NCBI RefSeq assembly: GCF_902712855.1
Contig: NZ_LR743507.1
Span: 1,722,001 to 1,786,000, forward strand
Length of the DNA stretch: 64,000 nucleotides
Source of the DNA: Variovorax paradoxus
GTDB taxonomy: Bacteria; Pseudomonadota; Gammaproteobacteria; Burkholderiales; Burkholderiaceae_C
Reading direction: 5' to 3'
A model generated the notes under the pieces. It made no database searches. It had not been told where the DNA came from and worked only from the letters and a program-made list of their open reading frames with translations. The position numbers and the translations under genes were made by a program. Shown here one piece after another: positions 1 through 8,088 of this stretch (the stretch's first letter is position 1; each line of letters opens with the position of its first letter).

Positions 1-684
1 GTCGCCGTGGCGCGCGGTCTGCCGCACCTGCGCCCGACCACGCAACTGGGCTACGGCGCGCTGCTGGGTTCGCTCGGCAGGCTCTGGCAGCGCCATGGCG
101 CGCTGCGCCGCGCGACCATTGCGCAGGCCTTGCTGTCGGTGGGCTTCAGCGCCTTCTGGTCGACGCTCGCCGTGATGCTGCACGGTGCGCCGTTCCACCT
201 CGGGAGCGCCGCGGCGGGCGCGTTCGGCCTGGCCGGTGCGGCGGGTGCGCTGGCCGCGCCGCTGGCCGGGCGCCTGGCCGACCGCCGCGGCCCGGAACTG
301 GTGATCCGCATGGGCGCCGCGCTGGTCGTGGTGTCGTTCGCGGCCATGCTGTTCGCGCCGCTGATGGCGCCCGCTGCACGGCTCGGGCTGATCGTGGCCA
401 GTGCCATCGGCTTCGACTTCGGCCTGCAGGCCGCGCTGATCGCGCACCAGACCGTGGTCTACGGCATCGACCCCGGTGCGCGCAGCCGGCTCAATGCGGT
501 GTTCTTCACCGGCGTGTTCGTCGGCATGGCCACGGGCTCCGCGCTCGGCGCCCTGGTGCTGGCCCAGTGGGGATGGTCGGCGGTGGCCCTGCTGGCCGCG
601 GTGTCGGGGCTCGGCGCATTGGCGGTGCGCATGTGGCCTGCGGCGGCCGGCAAGCCCGCTGCGGCCTGCGGTTCAGCGGCCTGA
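1..684 (+). CDS. MFS transporter, C-terminal part (cut by window edge)
   Basis: The frame is open from the first base and ends in TGA at 682-684, so only the last 227 or so residues of a longer protein are present. They are dominated by hydrophobic helices, about six, with a cytoplasmic-loop motif GRLADRRG after the second helix. This is the repeat of MFS motif A found at the start of the second six-helix bundle, so the piece is the C-terminal half of a twelve-helix inner-membrane transporter. The substrate cannot be read from this half. It converges on folB, with 8 bases between stop codons. Confidence 0.8.
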   Translation, partial: VAVARGLPHLRPTTQLGYGALLGSLGRLWQRHGALRRATIAQALLSVGFSAFWSTLAVMLHGAPFHLGSAAAGAFGLAGAAGALAAPLAGRLADRRGPELVIRMGAALVVVSFAAMLFAPLMAPAARLGLIVASAIGFDFGLQAALIAHQTVVYGIDPGARSRLNAVFFTGVFVGMATGSALGALVLAQWGWSAVALLAAVSGLGALAVRMWPAAAGKPAAACGSAA

Positions 685-692
685 GGCCGCGC

Positions 693-1079
693 TCACCATT
701 CGCCGGCTTCCATGCGGATCGCCACCTCGCAGTCGTCGAAGATCTCGAGCTTGGCGATCTTCACGCGCACGCCCAGCACGCCGGGCAACTGCAAGAGGCG
801 CTGCACCAGCTTGCCGATCAGGCTCTCGAGCAGGTTCACATGCTCGGCGGTGCACTCGTCGATGATGATGCGGCGCACCTTGCGGTAGTCGAGCACGTGG
901 AAGATGTCGTCGTCCTGCGGCAGCAGCGGCTGCGGGCCGAGGTTGAGCTCGGCGTCGACCAGGATCGGCTGCGGGGCCGTCTTTTCCTGTTCGAGGATGC
1001 CGAGGTTGGCGTCGAAGCGCAGTCCCTGGAGGGTGAGGGTCTGGCGGCCCTGGATGGCGATGGGCGTGGGGGTGGACAT
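693..1079 (-). CDS. folB: Dihydroneopterin aldolase FolB
   Basis: 128 residues, the normal length for FolB, which cleaves 7,8-dihydroneopterin to 6-hydroxymethyl-dihydropterin and glycolaldehyde in cytosolic folate synthesis. The protein follows the family pattern: an LxGLRFDANLGILEQE opening strand, a DYRKV segment near residue 66, an ESLIGKLVQRLL helix near residue 85 and a closing VKIAKLEIFDD strand. The lysine-proline common at the last site reads KL here. The start is ATG at 1079, 16 bases after the stop of the pteridine-reductase-like gene, so the two form an operon. The pairing of two pterin enzymes supports both calls. Confidence 0.85.
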   Translation of the reverse strand: MSTPTPIAIQGRQTLTLQGLRFDANLGILEQEKTAPQPILVDAELNLGPQPLLPQDDDIFHVLDYRKVRRIIIDECTAEHVNLLESLIGKLVQRLLQLPGVLGVRVKIAKLEIFDDCEVAIRMEAGEW

Positions 1080-1095
1080 GATGGTGGTGCTCTGC

Positions 1096-1872
1096 TCACA
1101 TGAGCGAGAAATCGCGCTCGAATTTCATCAGGTGCTGGCCGCCGTCCACCAGCAGCGTGGTGCCGGTGATCGAGCTGTTTTCCAGCGCGAACTTCACCGT
1201 GGCCGTCACGTCGCCTGGCGTGGACGAGCGGCCCAGCGGCGACAGCTTGTGCAACTGCGCGAACTTGTCGTCGTCCAGCATGTGGCTCGCCAGCGTGAGG
1301 CCCGGCGCCACGCCCACCACCCGCACGCGCGGCGCGAGCGCCAGTGCCAGCATCGGCGTGGCGGCTTCGAGTGCCGCCTTGGACAGCGTGTAGCTCAGGA
1401 AGTCGGGGTTCGGGTTCCAGAGCTTCTGGTCGAGCAGGTGCACCACCGCGCCCTGCGCGTCGCGCGCAGAGACGTGCGCGTGCAGCGCCTGCGCCAGCAG
1501 GATGGCCGCGCCGGTGTTGCTGCGCGCGTGGCGTTCCATGAGCGCATAGCTGAAGGTGGCGGCCTCGTCGTGCTCGAACAGTGCGGCGCTGTGCACCACG
1601 GCGTCGACGCTGCGAAAGCGTGCGACCACGCGCGGCAGCAGCGCGCGCGTGGCGGCTTCGTCCTCGAGGTCGGCGGCGAAGAGCGCCGAGTCGCCCGAGA
1701 GCGCGGTGCAGTCGGCCACCGTCTGCTCGGCCTCCGCGCGCGAATGGCGGTAGTGCACCGCCACCTGCCAGCCGCCTGCCGCCAGTGCCAGCGCGATCTC
1801 GCGGCCCAGCCTGCGGCCTGCGCCCGTGACGAGAACGGTCCGGGGTGCGGGGGAGGGAGTTGGGGTGCTCAT
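1096..1872 (-). CDS. SDR oxidoreductase, probable dihydromonapterin/pteridine reductase
   Basis: A 258-residue short-chain dehydrogenase. The N-terminus carries the NADP-binding TGAGRRLGREIALALA segment; the double arginine after TGAG is typical of pteridine reductases (PTR1, FolM) rather than ordinary SDRs. The catalytic tyrosine-lysine pair lies in YTLSKAALE and the C-terminal loop reads VAPGLTL. Being upstream of folB in the same operon it probably reduces dihydropterins or dihydrofolate. I chose ATG 1872 because the protein then begins MSTPTP, just ahead of the nucleotide-binding fold; an in-frame ATG at 1941 would add 23 unlikely residues and run into the divergent gene. The substrate is inferred from family and neighbour. 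Confidence 0.75.
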   Translation of the reverse strand: MSTPTPSPAPRTVLVTGAGRRLGREIALALAAGGWQVAVHYRHSRAEAEQTVADCTALSGDSALFAADLEDEAATRALLPRVVARFRSVDAVVHSAALFEHDEAATFSYALMERHARSNTGAAILLAQALHAHVSARDAQGAVVHLLDQKLWNPNPDFLSYTLSKAALEAATPMLALALAPRVRVVGVAPGLTLASHMLDDDKFAQLHKLSPLGRSSTPGDVTATVKFALENSSITGTTLLVDGGQHLMKFERDFSLM

Positions 1873-1906
1873 GCGGCAGGAGTGGGAGGAGAGAGACAAT
1901 GGCGCC

Positions 1907-3022
1907 GTGACGACAAACACGACCCCCAGCAGTTTACCCACCGCCCTCGATCACCTCATTGCGCGCTCCGTCGAGCGCGCGGGCGGCTGGATCGGTTTCG
2001 ACCGCTTCATGGCGCTCGCCCTTTATGCACCGGGGCTCGGCTACTACGCCAACACCTCGGCCAAGTTCGGCCACATGCCTTCGTCGGGCAGCGACTTTGT
2101 CACCGCCCCTGAACTGACGCCCATGTTCGGCCGCACGCTCGCCGTCCAGGTGGCCGAGGCGCTGGAGAAGACGGGCACCGCCACGGTGTGGGAATTCGGT
2201 GCCGGTTCCGGCGCACTGGCCGTGCAGCTGCTGCACGCGCTCGACGAGATGGGGCGCGCCGACGTGCGCTACCGCATCGTCGACCTGTCGGGCACCCTGC
2301 GCGAGCGCCAGCAGCAGGCGCTGGTCCGCTATGCGGACCGCGTCGAGTGGCTCAACGAACTGCCCGAGGCGATGGAAGGTGTTGTGGTCGGCAACGAGGT
2401 GCTCGATGCGATGCCGGTGCAGCTGCTGGCGCGCGTCGGCGGGCAATGGTTCGAGCGCGGCGTGGCGCGCAATGCCGCCGGCGACGGCTGGGCATGGGCC
2501 GACCGCGAGACCGCGCTGCGCCCGCCGGTCGAAGTGCCGGGCGAGCACGACTACCTCACCGAGATCCACCCGCAGGCCCGGGCGTTCATCGCGACGCTGG
2601 CGGACCGGCTGAAGAGGGGCGCGGCCTTCTTCATCGACTACGGCTTTCCCGAGGCCGAGTACTACCACGCGCAGCGGCACATGGGCACGGTGATGTGCCA
2701 CCGGGCACACCAGGCCGATGGCGATCCGCTGTCCGATGTCGGCTACAAGGACATCACTGCGCATGTCGACTTCACGGGGATTGCGCTTGCGGGGCAGGAC
2801 GCGGGGTTTGCGGTGCTCGGGTATACGAGCCAGGCCAGGTTTCTGCTGAACTGCGGGCTGCTGGCTTGCATGGAAGCGGGGTCGGTTGCCGAGCGGGGGA
2901 TGGCTGCTCGGCTTGTTCATGAGCATGAGATGGGGGAGTTGTTCAAGGTTTTGGGGTTTGCTGTGGAGGAGGGGTGGGATGCTGTTGGGTTTGGGGAAGG
3001 GGATCGGAGTCATACGCTGTGA
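1907..3022 (+). CDS. NDUFAF7/MidA-type SAM-dependent methyltransferase
   Basis: About 371 residues of the COG1565 (Methyltransf_28) family, whose eukaryotic member NDUFAF7 methylates an arginine of complex I; the bacterial substrate is less clear. Family marks include FMALALYAPGLGYYAN near residue 30, GSDFVTAPELTPMFG, the SAM loop WEFGAGSGALAVQLL near residue 95, VVGNEVLDAMPVQ, and FFIDYGFPEAEYYH. I prefer GTG 1907, preceded by GGAGGAGAGA, over in-frame ATGs at 1871 and 1826 that would overlap the divergent SDR gene. The last 70 or so codons, from about 2800, switch to GGG, GTT, GCT and CTT codons unlike the rest of the gene, as if this end borders the foreign-looking island that follows. Confidence 0.85.
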   Translation: MTTNTTPSSLPTALDHLIARSVERAGGWIGFDRFMALALYAPGLGYYANTSAKFGHMPSSGSDFVTAPELTPMFGRTLAVQVAEALEKTGTATVWEFGAGSGALAVQLLHALDEMGRADVRYRIVDLSGTLRERQQQALVRYADRVEWLNELPEAMEGVVVGNEVLDAMPVQLLARVGGQWFERGVARNAAGDGWAWADRETALRPPVEVPGEHDYLTEIHPQARAFIATLADRLKRGAAFFIDYGFPEAEYYHAQRHMGTVMCHRAHQADGDPLSDVGYKDITAHVDFTGIALAGQDAGFAVLGYTSQARFLLNCGLLACMEAGSVAERGMAARLVHEHEMGELFKVLGFAVEEGWDAVGFGEGDRSHTL

Positions 3023-3061
3023 TCTTTGATCTTTGATCTTTGATCTGTGATCTGTGATCTG
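3020..3061. repeat. Heptamer tandem repeat beginning at a stop codon
   Basis: Six seven-base units, three of TGATCTT then three of TGATCTG. The first unit supplies the TGA stop of the methyltransferase gene. The array opens the gene-free island that runs to 4219. Confidence 0.9.
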
Positions 3062-3080
3062 TGATTCTTTGCTTCCCGGG

Positions 3081-3331
3081 GCCGGGTCTCGGCCCGGCGG
3101 CCGACCTACTTTTCTTTGCTTCGCCAAAGAAAAGTAGGCAAAAGAAAGGCGACCCCACTGTCTGCGACCCCTTCGCTGCGCTACGGGGCAACCTGCGGTG
3201 CTCGCGTTTCGCGGGGTCCGCAGAACTCGCTTCGCTCAAACAGCTGCGGCCCTGATCCGCGAAACGCTGCGCTCCTCGGCGCAGCCGGAGGGGGGGAGCG
3301 GGAACCACACAGGCCTTTGCTTCGCTCGGCC
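3081..3331 (+). repeat. Left arm of a long inverted repeat
   Basis: This segment matches the reverse complement of 3837-4082 with moderate divergence. Shared blocks are GCCGGGTCTCGGCCCGGCGG at the outer end, a CTTTGCTTCGCCAAAGAAAA hairpin block, GGGTCCGCAGAACTCGC and AACAGCTGCGGCCCTGATCC in the middle, and GCTTCGCTCGG at the inner end. Each arm also holds its own small hairpin around TTCGCCAAAGAA. Repeats of this look are common intergenic DNA in Comamonadaceae, by recollection. No coding potential is evident. Confidence 0.85.
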
Positions 3332-3382
3332 TCTGGTCACTCCAGGCGCTGTGAGCCTGCAGTGTTGAACGCACGCTGAACA

Positions 3383-3478
<96 letters not shown>

Positions 3479-3503
3479 GCCGGGGTTTGAGTTACGTTGA
3501 ATC

Positions 3504-3583
3504 GATGCTGATGCTGATGCTGATGCTGATGCTGATGCTCGAGTTGGTGTTGGTGTTGGTGTTGGTGTTGGTGTTGGTGTTGG
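3504..3583. repeat. Hexamer arrays: GATGCT x6, GTTGGT x~7
   Basis: GATGCT is repeated six times at 3504-3539 and, after CGA, GTTGGT almost seven times at 3543-3583. The unit is again six bases with no interruption inside each block. The stretch 3479-3503 between this group and the previous one is unique sequence. Confidence 0.95.
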
Positions 3584-3670
3584 CTGGTGCTCGCGCGCAG
3601 CCGCACCCCTGGATGAGGCCCGAGCCAGAGTCAAGTCAGAGCCGGAACTCGAGCGTTAGCAGTTAGCACG

Positions 3671-3804
3671 CCCAGGCCCAGGCCCAGGCCCAGGCCCAGG
3701 CTCAGGCTCAGGTCAAAGCCAAGGTCAAAGCCAAGGCCAAGGCCAAGGCCAAGGCCAAGGCCAAGGCCAAGGCCAAGGCCAAGGCCAAGGCCAAGGCCAA
3801 GGCG
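3671..3804. repeat. Hexamer arrays: CCCAGG x5, CTCAGG x2, AAGGCC x~12
   Basis: CCCAGG repeats five times from 3671, drifts through two CTCAGG units and a few mixed TCAAAGCCAAGG units, then becomes a run of about twelve AAGGCC units to 3804. The drift from one unit to the next within a continuous six-base register is visible directly. Confidence 0.95.
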
Positions 3805-3836
3805 CGAGAACGAAGTTCGAGCCGTCAGTTCCCAAG

Positions 3837-4082
3837 CCGAGCGAAGCGATGGCGTGCTGGTTCCCAAAACCCTTCTGGCTGCGCCGAGGAGCGCAGGCGT
3901 AGGAGGGATCAGGGCCGCAGCTGTTTGAGCGAAGCGAGTTCTGCGGACCCCCTCCTACGTCGAGCACCGCAGGTTGCCCGCAGCGAAGCGGAGGGACGCA
4001 GACAGCAGGGTCGCTTTTTCTTTGCTTACTTTCTTTTGGCGAAGCAAAAGAAAGTAAGTCGGCCGCCGGGCCGAGACCCGGC
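3837..4082 (-). repeat. Right arm of the long inverted repeat
   Basis: The reverse complement of this stretch follows the left arm at 3081-3331 from the GCCGGGTCTCGGCCCGGCGG end inwards, with scattered differences; for example GTAGGAGGGGGTCC here faces GTTTCGCGGGGTCC there. Together the arms enclose about 505 bases of hexamer arrays. From 4083 to the dioxygenase gene at 4220 I see nothing beyond purine-rich GAGAGGC repeats and a probable promoter region that I cannot define. Confidence 0.85.
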
Positions 4083-4219
4083 CTCCGTCCTCGACTCAGA
4101 GAAGCGAGAGGCGAGAGGCAAAAGAAGGCAACCCACCTCTATCCCTCACAGCAACCCAGTCATAAGCTATCAACAAAGAGTTCGTTGGTGAACGACAGCC
4201 CCACCCCTACATTCGCGGC

Positions 4220-5116
4220 ATGACAGCCGTTCCCCACCACGAGCCAGAGGCAAAGGCAGCGCCGCAGCACTTCGAAGTGCGCCCCTTCGACGCCCCCGTC
4301 GGCGCCGAAATCATCGGCCTCGACATCTCCAGGCCGATCAACGCCGAAGACTTCAAGCGCATCCACCAGGCACACCTCGACCACCACGTGCTGGTATTCC
4401 GCGACCAGCAGGTCACCCCGCAGGCCCACATCGATTTCAGCCGCCGCTTCGGCCCCCTCGAAATCCACGTGCTGCACCAGTTCCAGCTCAAGGACCATCC
4501 CGAGATCCTCATCGTCTCCAACATCAAGGAGAACGGCGAGCCGATCGGTCTCGGCGATGCGGGCGTCTACTGGCACTCCGACATCTCGTACAAGCCCAAG
4601 CCCAGTCTCGGTTCGCTTCTGCACGCACAGGAGCTGCCGAGCGAAGGCGGCGACACGCTGTTCGCAGACCAGCACCTCGCATGGGAGTCCCTGAGTCCCG
4701 AGCTGCAGCAGCGCGTGCTGCCGCTGAAGGCCGAGCACAGCTACCTGGCCAAGTACGAGGAACTGCGTTCGAAGAATCCGTGGCGGCCCAAGCTCTCGCA
4801 GGCGCAGATCGACCAGGTCGCACCCGCAGTGCAGCCGGTGGTGCGCACCCACCCCGAGACCGGCCGCAAGGCGCTCTTCGTCAGCGAGCACTTCACGACG
4901 CGCATCGTCGGCCTGCCGCAGGACGACAGCGACGCGCTGCTGGCCGAGCTCTTCGCGCACAGCGTGAAGCCCGAGTTCGTGTACCGCCACACCTGGGCGC
5001 CGCACGACCTGGTGTTCTGGGACAACCGCTCGCTGATGCACCTGGCGGCCGGCACGCCCGACCACCTGCGCCGCCGGCTCAACCGCACGACCATCGTCGG
5101 CGACACGCCTTTCTGA
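4220..5116 (+). CDS. TauD/TfdA-family 2-oxoglutarate-dependent dioxygenase
   Basis: 298 residues, the usual length for taurine and alkylsulfonate dioxygenases, which use Fe(II), oxygen and 2-oxoglutarate to release sulfite or another group from the substrate. The HxD iron motif is in YWHSDISYKPKP near residue 118 and the distal histidine in YRHTWAPHDLVFWDNRSLMH near residue 260, followed by the 2-oxoglutarate-binding arginine region RRRLNRTTI. The N-terminal PVGAEIIGLDISRPI is typical of the family. It heads a run with an SsuA/TauA-like binding protein 20 bases downstream, then ATPase and permease, so it probably acts on the imported compound. The substrate (taurine, another sulfonate, or an unrelated acid) is not determined. 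Confidence 0.85.
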   Translation: MTAVPHHEPEAKAAPQHFEVRPFDAPVGAEIIGLDISRPINAEDFKRIHQAHLDHHVLVFRDQQVTPQAHIDFSRRFGPLEIHVLHQFQLKDHPEILIVSNIKENGEPIGLGDAGVYWHSDISYKPKPSLGSLLHAQELPSEGGDTLFADQHLAWESLSPELQQRVLPLKAEHSYLAKYEELRSKNPWRPKLSQAQIDQVAPAVQPVVRTHPETGRKALFVSEHFTTRIVGLPQDDSDALLAELFAHSVKPEFVYRHTWAPHDLVFWDNRSLMHLAAGTPDHLRRRLNRTTIVGDTPF

Positions 5117-5136
5117 TCTCTTCTCCGGACTCCCCA

Positions 5137-6159
5137 ATGAACCGTTTCACCCGCAAGGCCGCAGCCCTCGCCGCCGGCCTCGGCCTTCTCGCCGGAAGCC
5201 TGTCCTTTTCGGCTTCTGCGCACGCCGAAGGCCAGATCCGCATTGCCGAGCAGTTCGGCATCGTCTACCTGCTGCTCAACGTGGCCCAGGAGCAGAAGCT
5301 GATCGAGAAGCACGCCAAGGCCGCGGGCGTGGATGCGAAGGTCGAGTGGGTCAAGCTCTCGGGCGGCTCGGCGGTGAACGACGCGCTGCTGTCGGGCAAC
5401 ATCGAGATCGCGGGCGCCGGCGTGGGCCCGCTGCTCACGCTGTGGGACCGCACCAAGGGCAAGCAGAACGTGAAGGGCGTGGCCTCGCTGGGGAACTTTC
5501 CTTACTACCTGGTGAGCAACAACCCGAACGTGAAGACCATCGCGGACTTCACGGACAAGGACCGCATCGCGCTGCCCGCGGTGGGCGTGTCGGTGCAGTC
5601 GCGCGTGCTGCAGTTCGCCTCGGCCAGGCTCTGGGGCGACAAGGAGTTCAACCGCCTCGACAAGATCAGCGTGGCGGTGCCGCACCCCGACGCGGCGGCT
5701 GCCATCATCAAGGGCGGCACCGAGATCACGGGGCACTTCGGCAACCCGCCGTTCCAGGAACAGGAACTCGCAGGCAATCCGAACGCGCACATCGTGCTGA
5801 ACTCGTACCAGGTGCTGGGCGGGCCGTCGTCGGCCACGGTGCTCTACGCCACCGAGAAATTCCGCAGCGAGAACCCGAAGACGTACAAGGCCTTCGTCGA
5901 TGCGCTCGACGAGGCGGCGAAGTTCGTCACGGCCAACCCGGAGAAGGCGGCCGACATCTACCTGAAGGTGAGCAACGCCAAGCTCGACCGCGACCTGCTG
6001 CTGAAGATCATCAAGAACCCCGAAGTGCAGTTCAAGACCACACCGCAGAACACCTACCCGCTGGCCGAGTTCATGCACCGCGTGGGCGCGATCAGGAACA
6101 AGCCGGCCTCGGTGAAGGACTATTTCTTCGACGATGCGCAGAACACTTCGGGCAACTGA
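5137..6159 (+). CDS. ABC transporter periplasmic binding protein (SsuA/TauA/NMT1-like)
   Basis: 340 residues with a twin-basic, hydrophobic signal peptide ending in SASAHA near residue 30, followed by the mature start EGQIRIAEQFGIVYLLLNVA. The fold is that of the NMT1/SsuA group, with the conserved GGSAVNDALLSGNIEIAGAG segment lining the ligand site near residue 75. Such proteins deliver aliphatic sulfonates, taurine, pyrimidines or aromatic acids. ATG 5137 lies in frame 20 bases after the dioxygenase stop and begins a clear signal peptide; a longer in-frame reading overlaps that gene and is not credible. The ATPase gene overlaps its stop codon (TGATG), so binding protein and ATPase are translationally coupled. 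Confidence 0.85.
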   Translation: MNRFTRKAAALAAGLGLLAGSLSFSASAHAEGQIRIAEQFGIVYLLLNVAQEQKLIEKHAKAAGVDAKVEWVKLSGGSAVNDALLSGNIEIAGAGVGPLLTLWDRTKGKQNVKGVASLGNFPYYLVSNNPNVKTIADFTDKDRIALPAVGVSVQSRVLQFASARLWGDKEFNRLDKISVAVPHPDAAAAIIKGGTEITGHFGNPPFQEQELAGNPNAHIVLNSYQVLGGPSSATVLYATEKFRSENPKTYKAFVDALDEAAKFVTANPEKAADIYLKVSNAKLDRDLLLKIIKNPEVQFKTTPQNTYPLAEFMHRVGAIRNKPASVKDYFFDDAQNTSGN

Positions 6160-7097
6160 TGAGTGCCGCAGCGGTCTTGCCGTCCCGGACTGACTCCCTC
6201 TCCCATCGGGAGCGGGCGGGGGTGAGGGGAGAGCCGCCGGCATCGTCGCCGGCCCTTACCCCGACCCTCGCGCGCGAGCAGGAGAAGAGGCACGGGGAGG
6301 GGCACGAGCAGAGGCACGAGGCGCCGCTGCTCCAGGTCGACAACGTCAGCCTCGAATACCGCACGCCCGAGCGCGTCGTGCGCGCCACGCACCGCGTGAG
6401 CTTCGACGTGCACGCCGCGGACCGCTTCGTGCTGCTCGGCCCCTCGGGCTGCGGCAAGTCCACGCTGCTGAAGGCCGTCGGCGGCTTCATCGCGCCGGTG
6501 GAGGGCGAGATCCGCCTCGACAACCAGCGCGTGACGCAACCCGGCCCCGACCGCATCGTGGTGTTCCAGGAGTTCGACCAGCTGCCGCCGTGGAAGACGG
6601 TGAAGCAGAACGTGATGTTTCCGCTGCTGGCCTCGCGCACGCTGGGCCGGAAGGAGGCGGCGGAGCGCGCGCTGCATTACCTCGACAAGGTCGGCCTCGC
6701 CAGGTTCGCGGACGTGCATCCGCACCAGCTCTCCGGCGGCATGAAGCAGCGCGTGGCCATCGCCCGTGCGCTGGCGATGCAGCCGCGCGTGCTGCTGATG
6801 GACGAACCCTTCGCCGCCCTCGATGCGCTCACGCGCCGCAGGATGCAGCAGGAGCTGCTCGAACTGTGGGACGAGGTGCGCTTCACGCTGCTGTTCGTCA
6901 CGCATTCGATCGAGGAGGCGCTGGTGGTGGGCAACCGCATCGCGCTGCTGTCGCCGCACCCGGGGCGCATGCGCGCGGAGGTCAACAGCCATGGCTTTTC
7001 GCTGGCGAGCCTGGGCGGCGCCGAATTCCAGGGCACTGCGCAGCGCATCCACGACATGCTGTTCGAGGAAGAGCTGGAAGCGGTGACCGCGCCATGA
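6159..7097 (+). CDS. ABC transporter ATPase (SsuB/TauB-like) with repeat-derived N-terminus
   Basis: 312 residues. From about residue 52 (APLLQVDNVSLEYR) this is a normal nitrate/sulfonate/taurine importer ATPase: Walker A GPSGCGKST near residue 90, Q-loop FQEFDQLPPWK, signature LSGGMKQRVAIARALA, Walker B LLMDEPFAALD and switch histidine VTHSIEE. The first 50 residues match no expected domain. Their DNA at about 6173-6300 is an inverted-repeat element resembling 7105-7210 in the next spacer. ATG 6159 overlaps the preceding stop (TGATG) and there is no later ATG before the domain, so the repeat appears to be translated. A downstream non-ATG start remains possible. Confidence 0.85.
   Translation: MSAAAVLPSRTDSLSHRERAGVRGEPPASSPALTPTLAREQEKRHGEGHEQRHEAPLLQVDNVSLEYRTPERVVRATHRVSFDVHAADRFVLLGPSGCGKSTLLKAVGGFIAPVEGEIRLDNQRVTQPGPDRIVVFQEFDQLPPWKTVKQNVMFPLLASRTLGRKEAAERALHYLDKVGLARFADVHPHQLSGGMKQRVAIARALAMQPRVLLMDEPFAALDALTRRRMQQELLELWDEVRFTLLFVTHSIEEALVVGNRIALLSPHPGRMRAEVNSHGFSLASLGGAEFQGTAQRIHDMLFEEELEAVTAP
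6173..6300. repeat. Inverted-repeat element inside the ATPase reading frame
   Basis: Sequence of the form CTCCCTCTCCCATCGGGAGCG, then GGGGGTGAGGGGAGAG, a CCGGCATCGTCGCCGG dyad and CTTACCCCGACCCTCGCGC. It has the layout of small intergenic repeats common in high-GC proteobacteria (facing CTCCC/GGGAG arms), but here it lies after the ATG of the ATPase gene. Confidence 0.7.
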
Positions 7098-7104
7098 CCT
7101 CCAT

Positions 7105-7210
7105 CTTTCTCCCTCCCCCTGTGGGGGAGGGCAGGGGTGCGGGCGAGCGGCGTATCCATCGGGCGCTCTGCCTGCCCCCATCCCGACCTTCCCCCAGAGG
7201 GGGAAGGAGC
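7105..7210. repeat. Inverted-repeat element in the ATPase-permease spacer
   Basis: CTCCCTCCCCCTGTGGGGGAGG makes a strong hairpin at the left end and CTTCCCCCAGAGGGGGAAGG one at the right, with a GGGTGCGGGCGAG core between. It belongs to the same class as 6173-6300 and fills most of the 121-base gap before the permease start. It could stabilise mRNA or attenuate permease expression. Confidence 0.75.
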
Positions 7211-7218
7211 AACACCCC

Positions 7219-8088
7219 ATGAGCACACTGACGCCGCCCATCCGCCCCGAATACGAACGCACGCTCGAGCCCTTCACCGAAGTCCCGGTCGAGCGCGCAT
7301 TGCCGCTGCGCACGCGCATCTGGTCGCAGGCGTGGCTGCGCAAGGGCCTCATCCTCATCGTCATCGCCGTGCTCTGGGAGCTGGCCGCTCGCTGGCAGGA
7401 CAACGACCTGCTGCTGCCCACCTTCACCGCCACGGCCCGGGCCCTGGTGGAGGGCCTGGCCAGCGGCGAGCTGGTCGAGAAGGTGCGCATCTCGCTCGCC
7501 GTGCTGCTGCAGGGCTACCTCGCCGGCGTGCTGCTGGCCTTCGCGCTCACCACGCTCGCGGTGTCCACGCAGATCGGCCGAGACCTGCTGGACACGCTCA
7601 CTTCGATGTTCAACCCGCTGCCGGCCATCGCGCTGCTGCCGCTGGCGCTGCTGTGGTTCGGGCTGGGCCGCGGCAGCCTGGTGTTCGTGCTGATCCATTC
7701 GGTGCTGTGGCCGCTGGCGCTCAACACCTATGCGGGCTTCCAGGGCGTGCCGGAGACGCTGCGCATGGCCGGGCGCAACTACGGCCTGAAGGGAATGCGC
7801 TACGTGCTGCAGATCCTGGTGCCGGCGGCGCTGCCGTCGATCCTGTCGGGGCTGAAGATCGGCTGGGCCTTCGCGTGGCGCACGCTGATCGCCGCAGAAC
7901 TGGTGTTCGGCGCCTCGTCGGGCAAGGGCGGCCTGGGCTGGTACATCTTCCAGAACCGCAACGAGCTCTACACCGACCGCGTGTTCGCCGGCCTGGTGCT
8001 GGTGGTGCTGATCGGCCTGCTGGTCGAGAGCCTCGGCTTCAAGACGCTGGAGCGGCTCACGGTGCGCCGCTGGGGACAGCAGCGCTAG
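7219..8088 (+). CDS. ABC transporter permease (SsuC/TauC-like)
   Basis: 289 residues with six membrane helices after a polar 40-residue N-terminus. The binding-protein-dependent permease loop, which docks on the ATPase, reads RMAGRNYGLKGMRYVLQILVP near residue 180, and the final part AFAWRTLIAAELVFGASSGKGG is typical of the nitrate/sulfonate/taurine group. It completes an importer with the two genes before it. ATG 7219 follows GGAAGGAGCAACACCCC. Its last four bases overlap the end of the convergent DUF5329 gene. Confidence 0.85.
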   Translation: MSTLTPPIRPEYERTLEPFTEVPVERALPLRTRIWSQAWLRKGLILIVIAVLWELAARWQDNDLLLPTFTATARALVEGLASGELVEKVRISLAVLLQGYLAGVLLAFALTTLAVSTQIGRDLLDTLTSMFNPLPAIALLPLALLWFGLGRGSLVFVLIHSVLWPLALNTYAGFQGVPETLRMAGRNYGLKGMRYVLQILVPAALPSILSGLKIGWAFAWRTLIAAELVFGASSGKGGLGWYIFQNRNELYTDRVFAGLVLVVLIGLLVESLGFKTLERLTVRRWGQQR

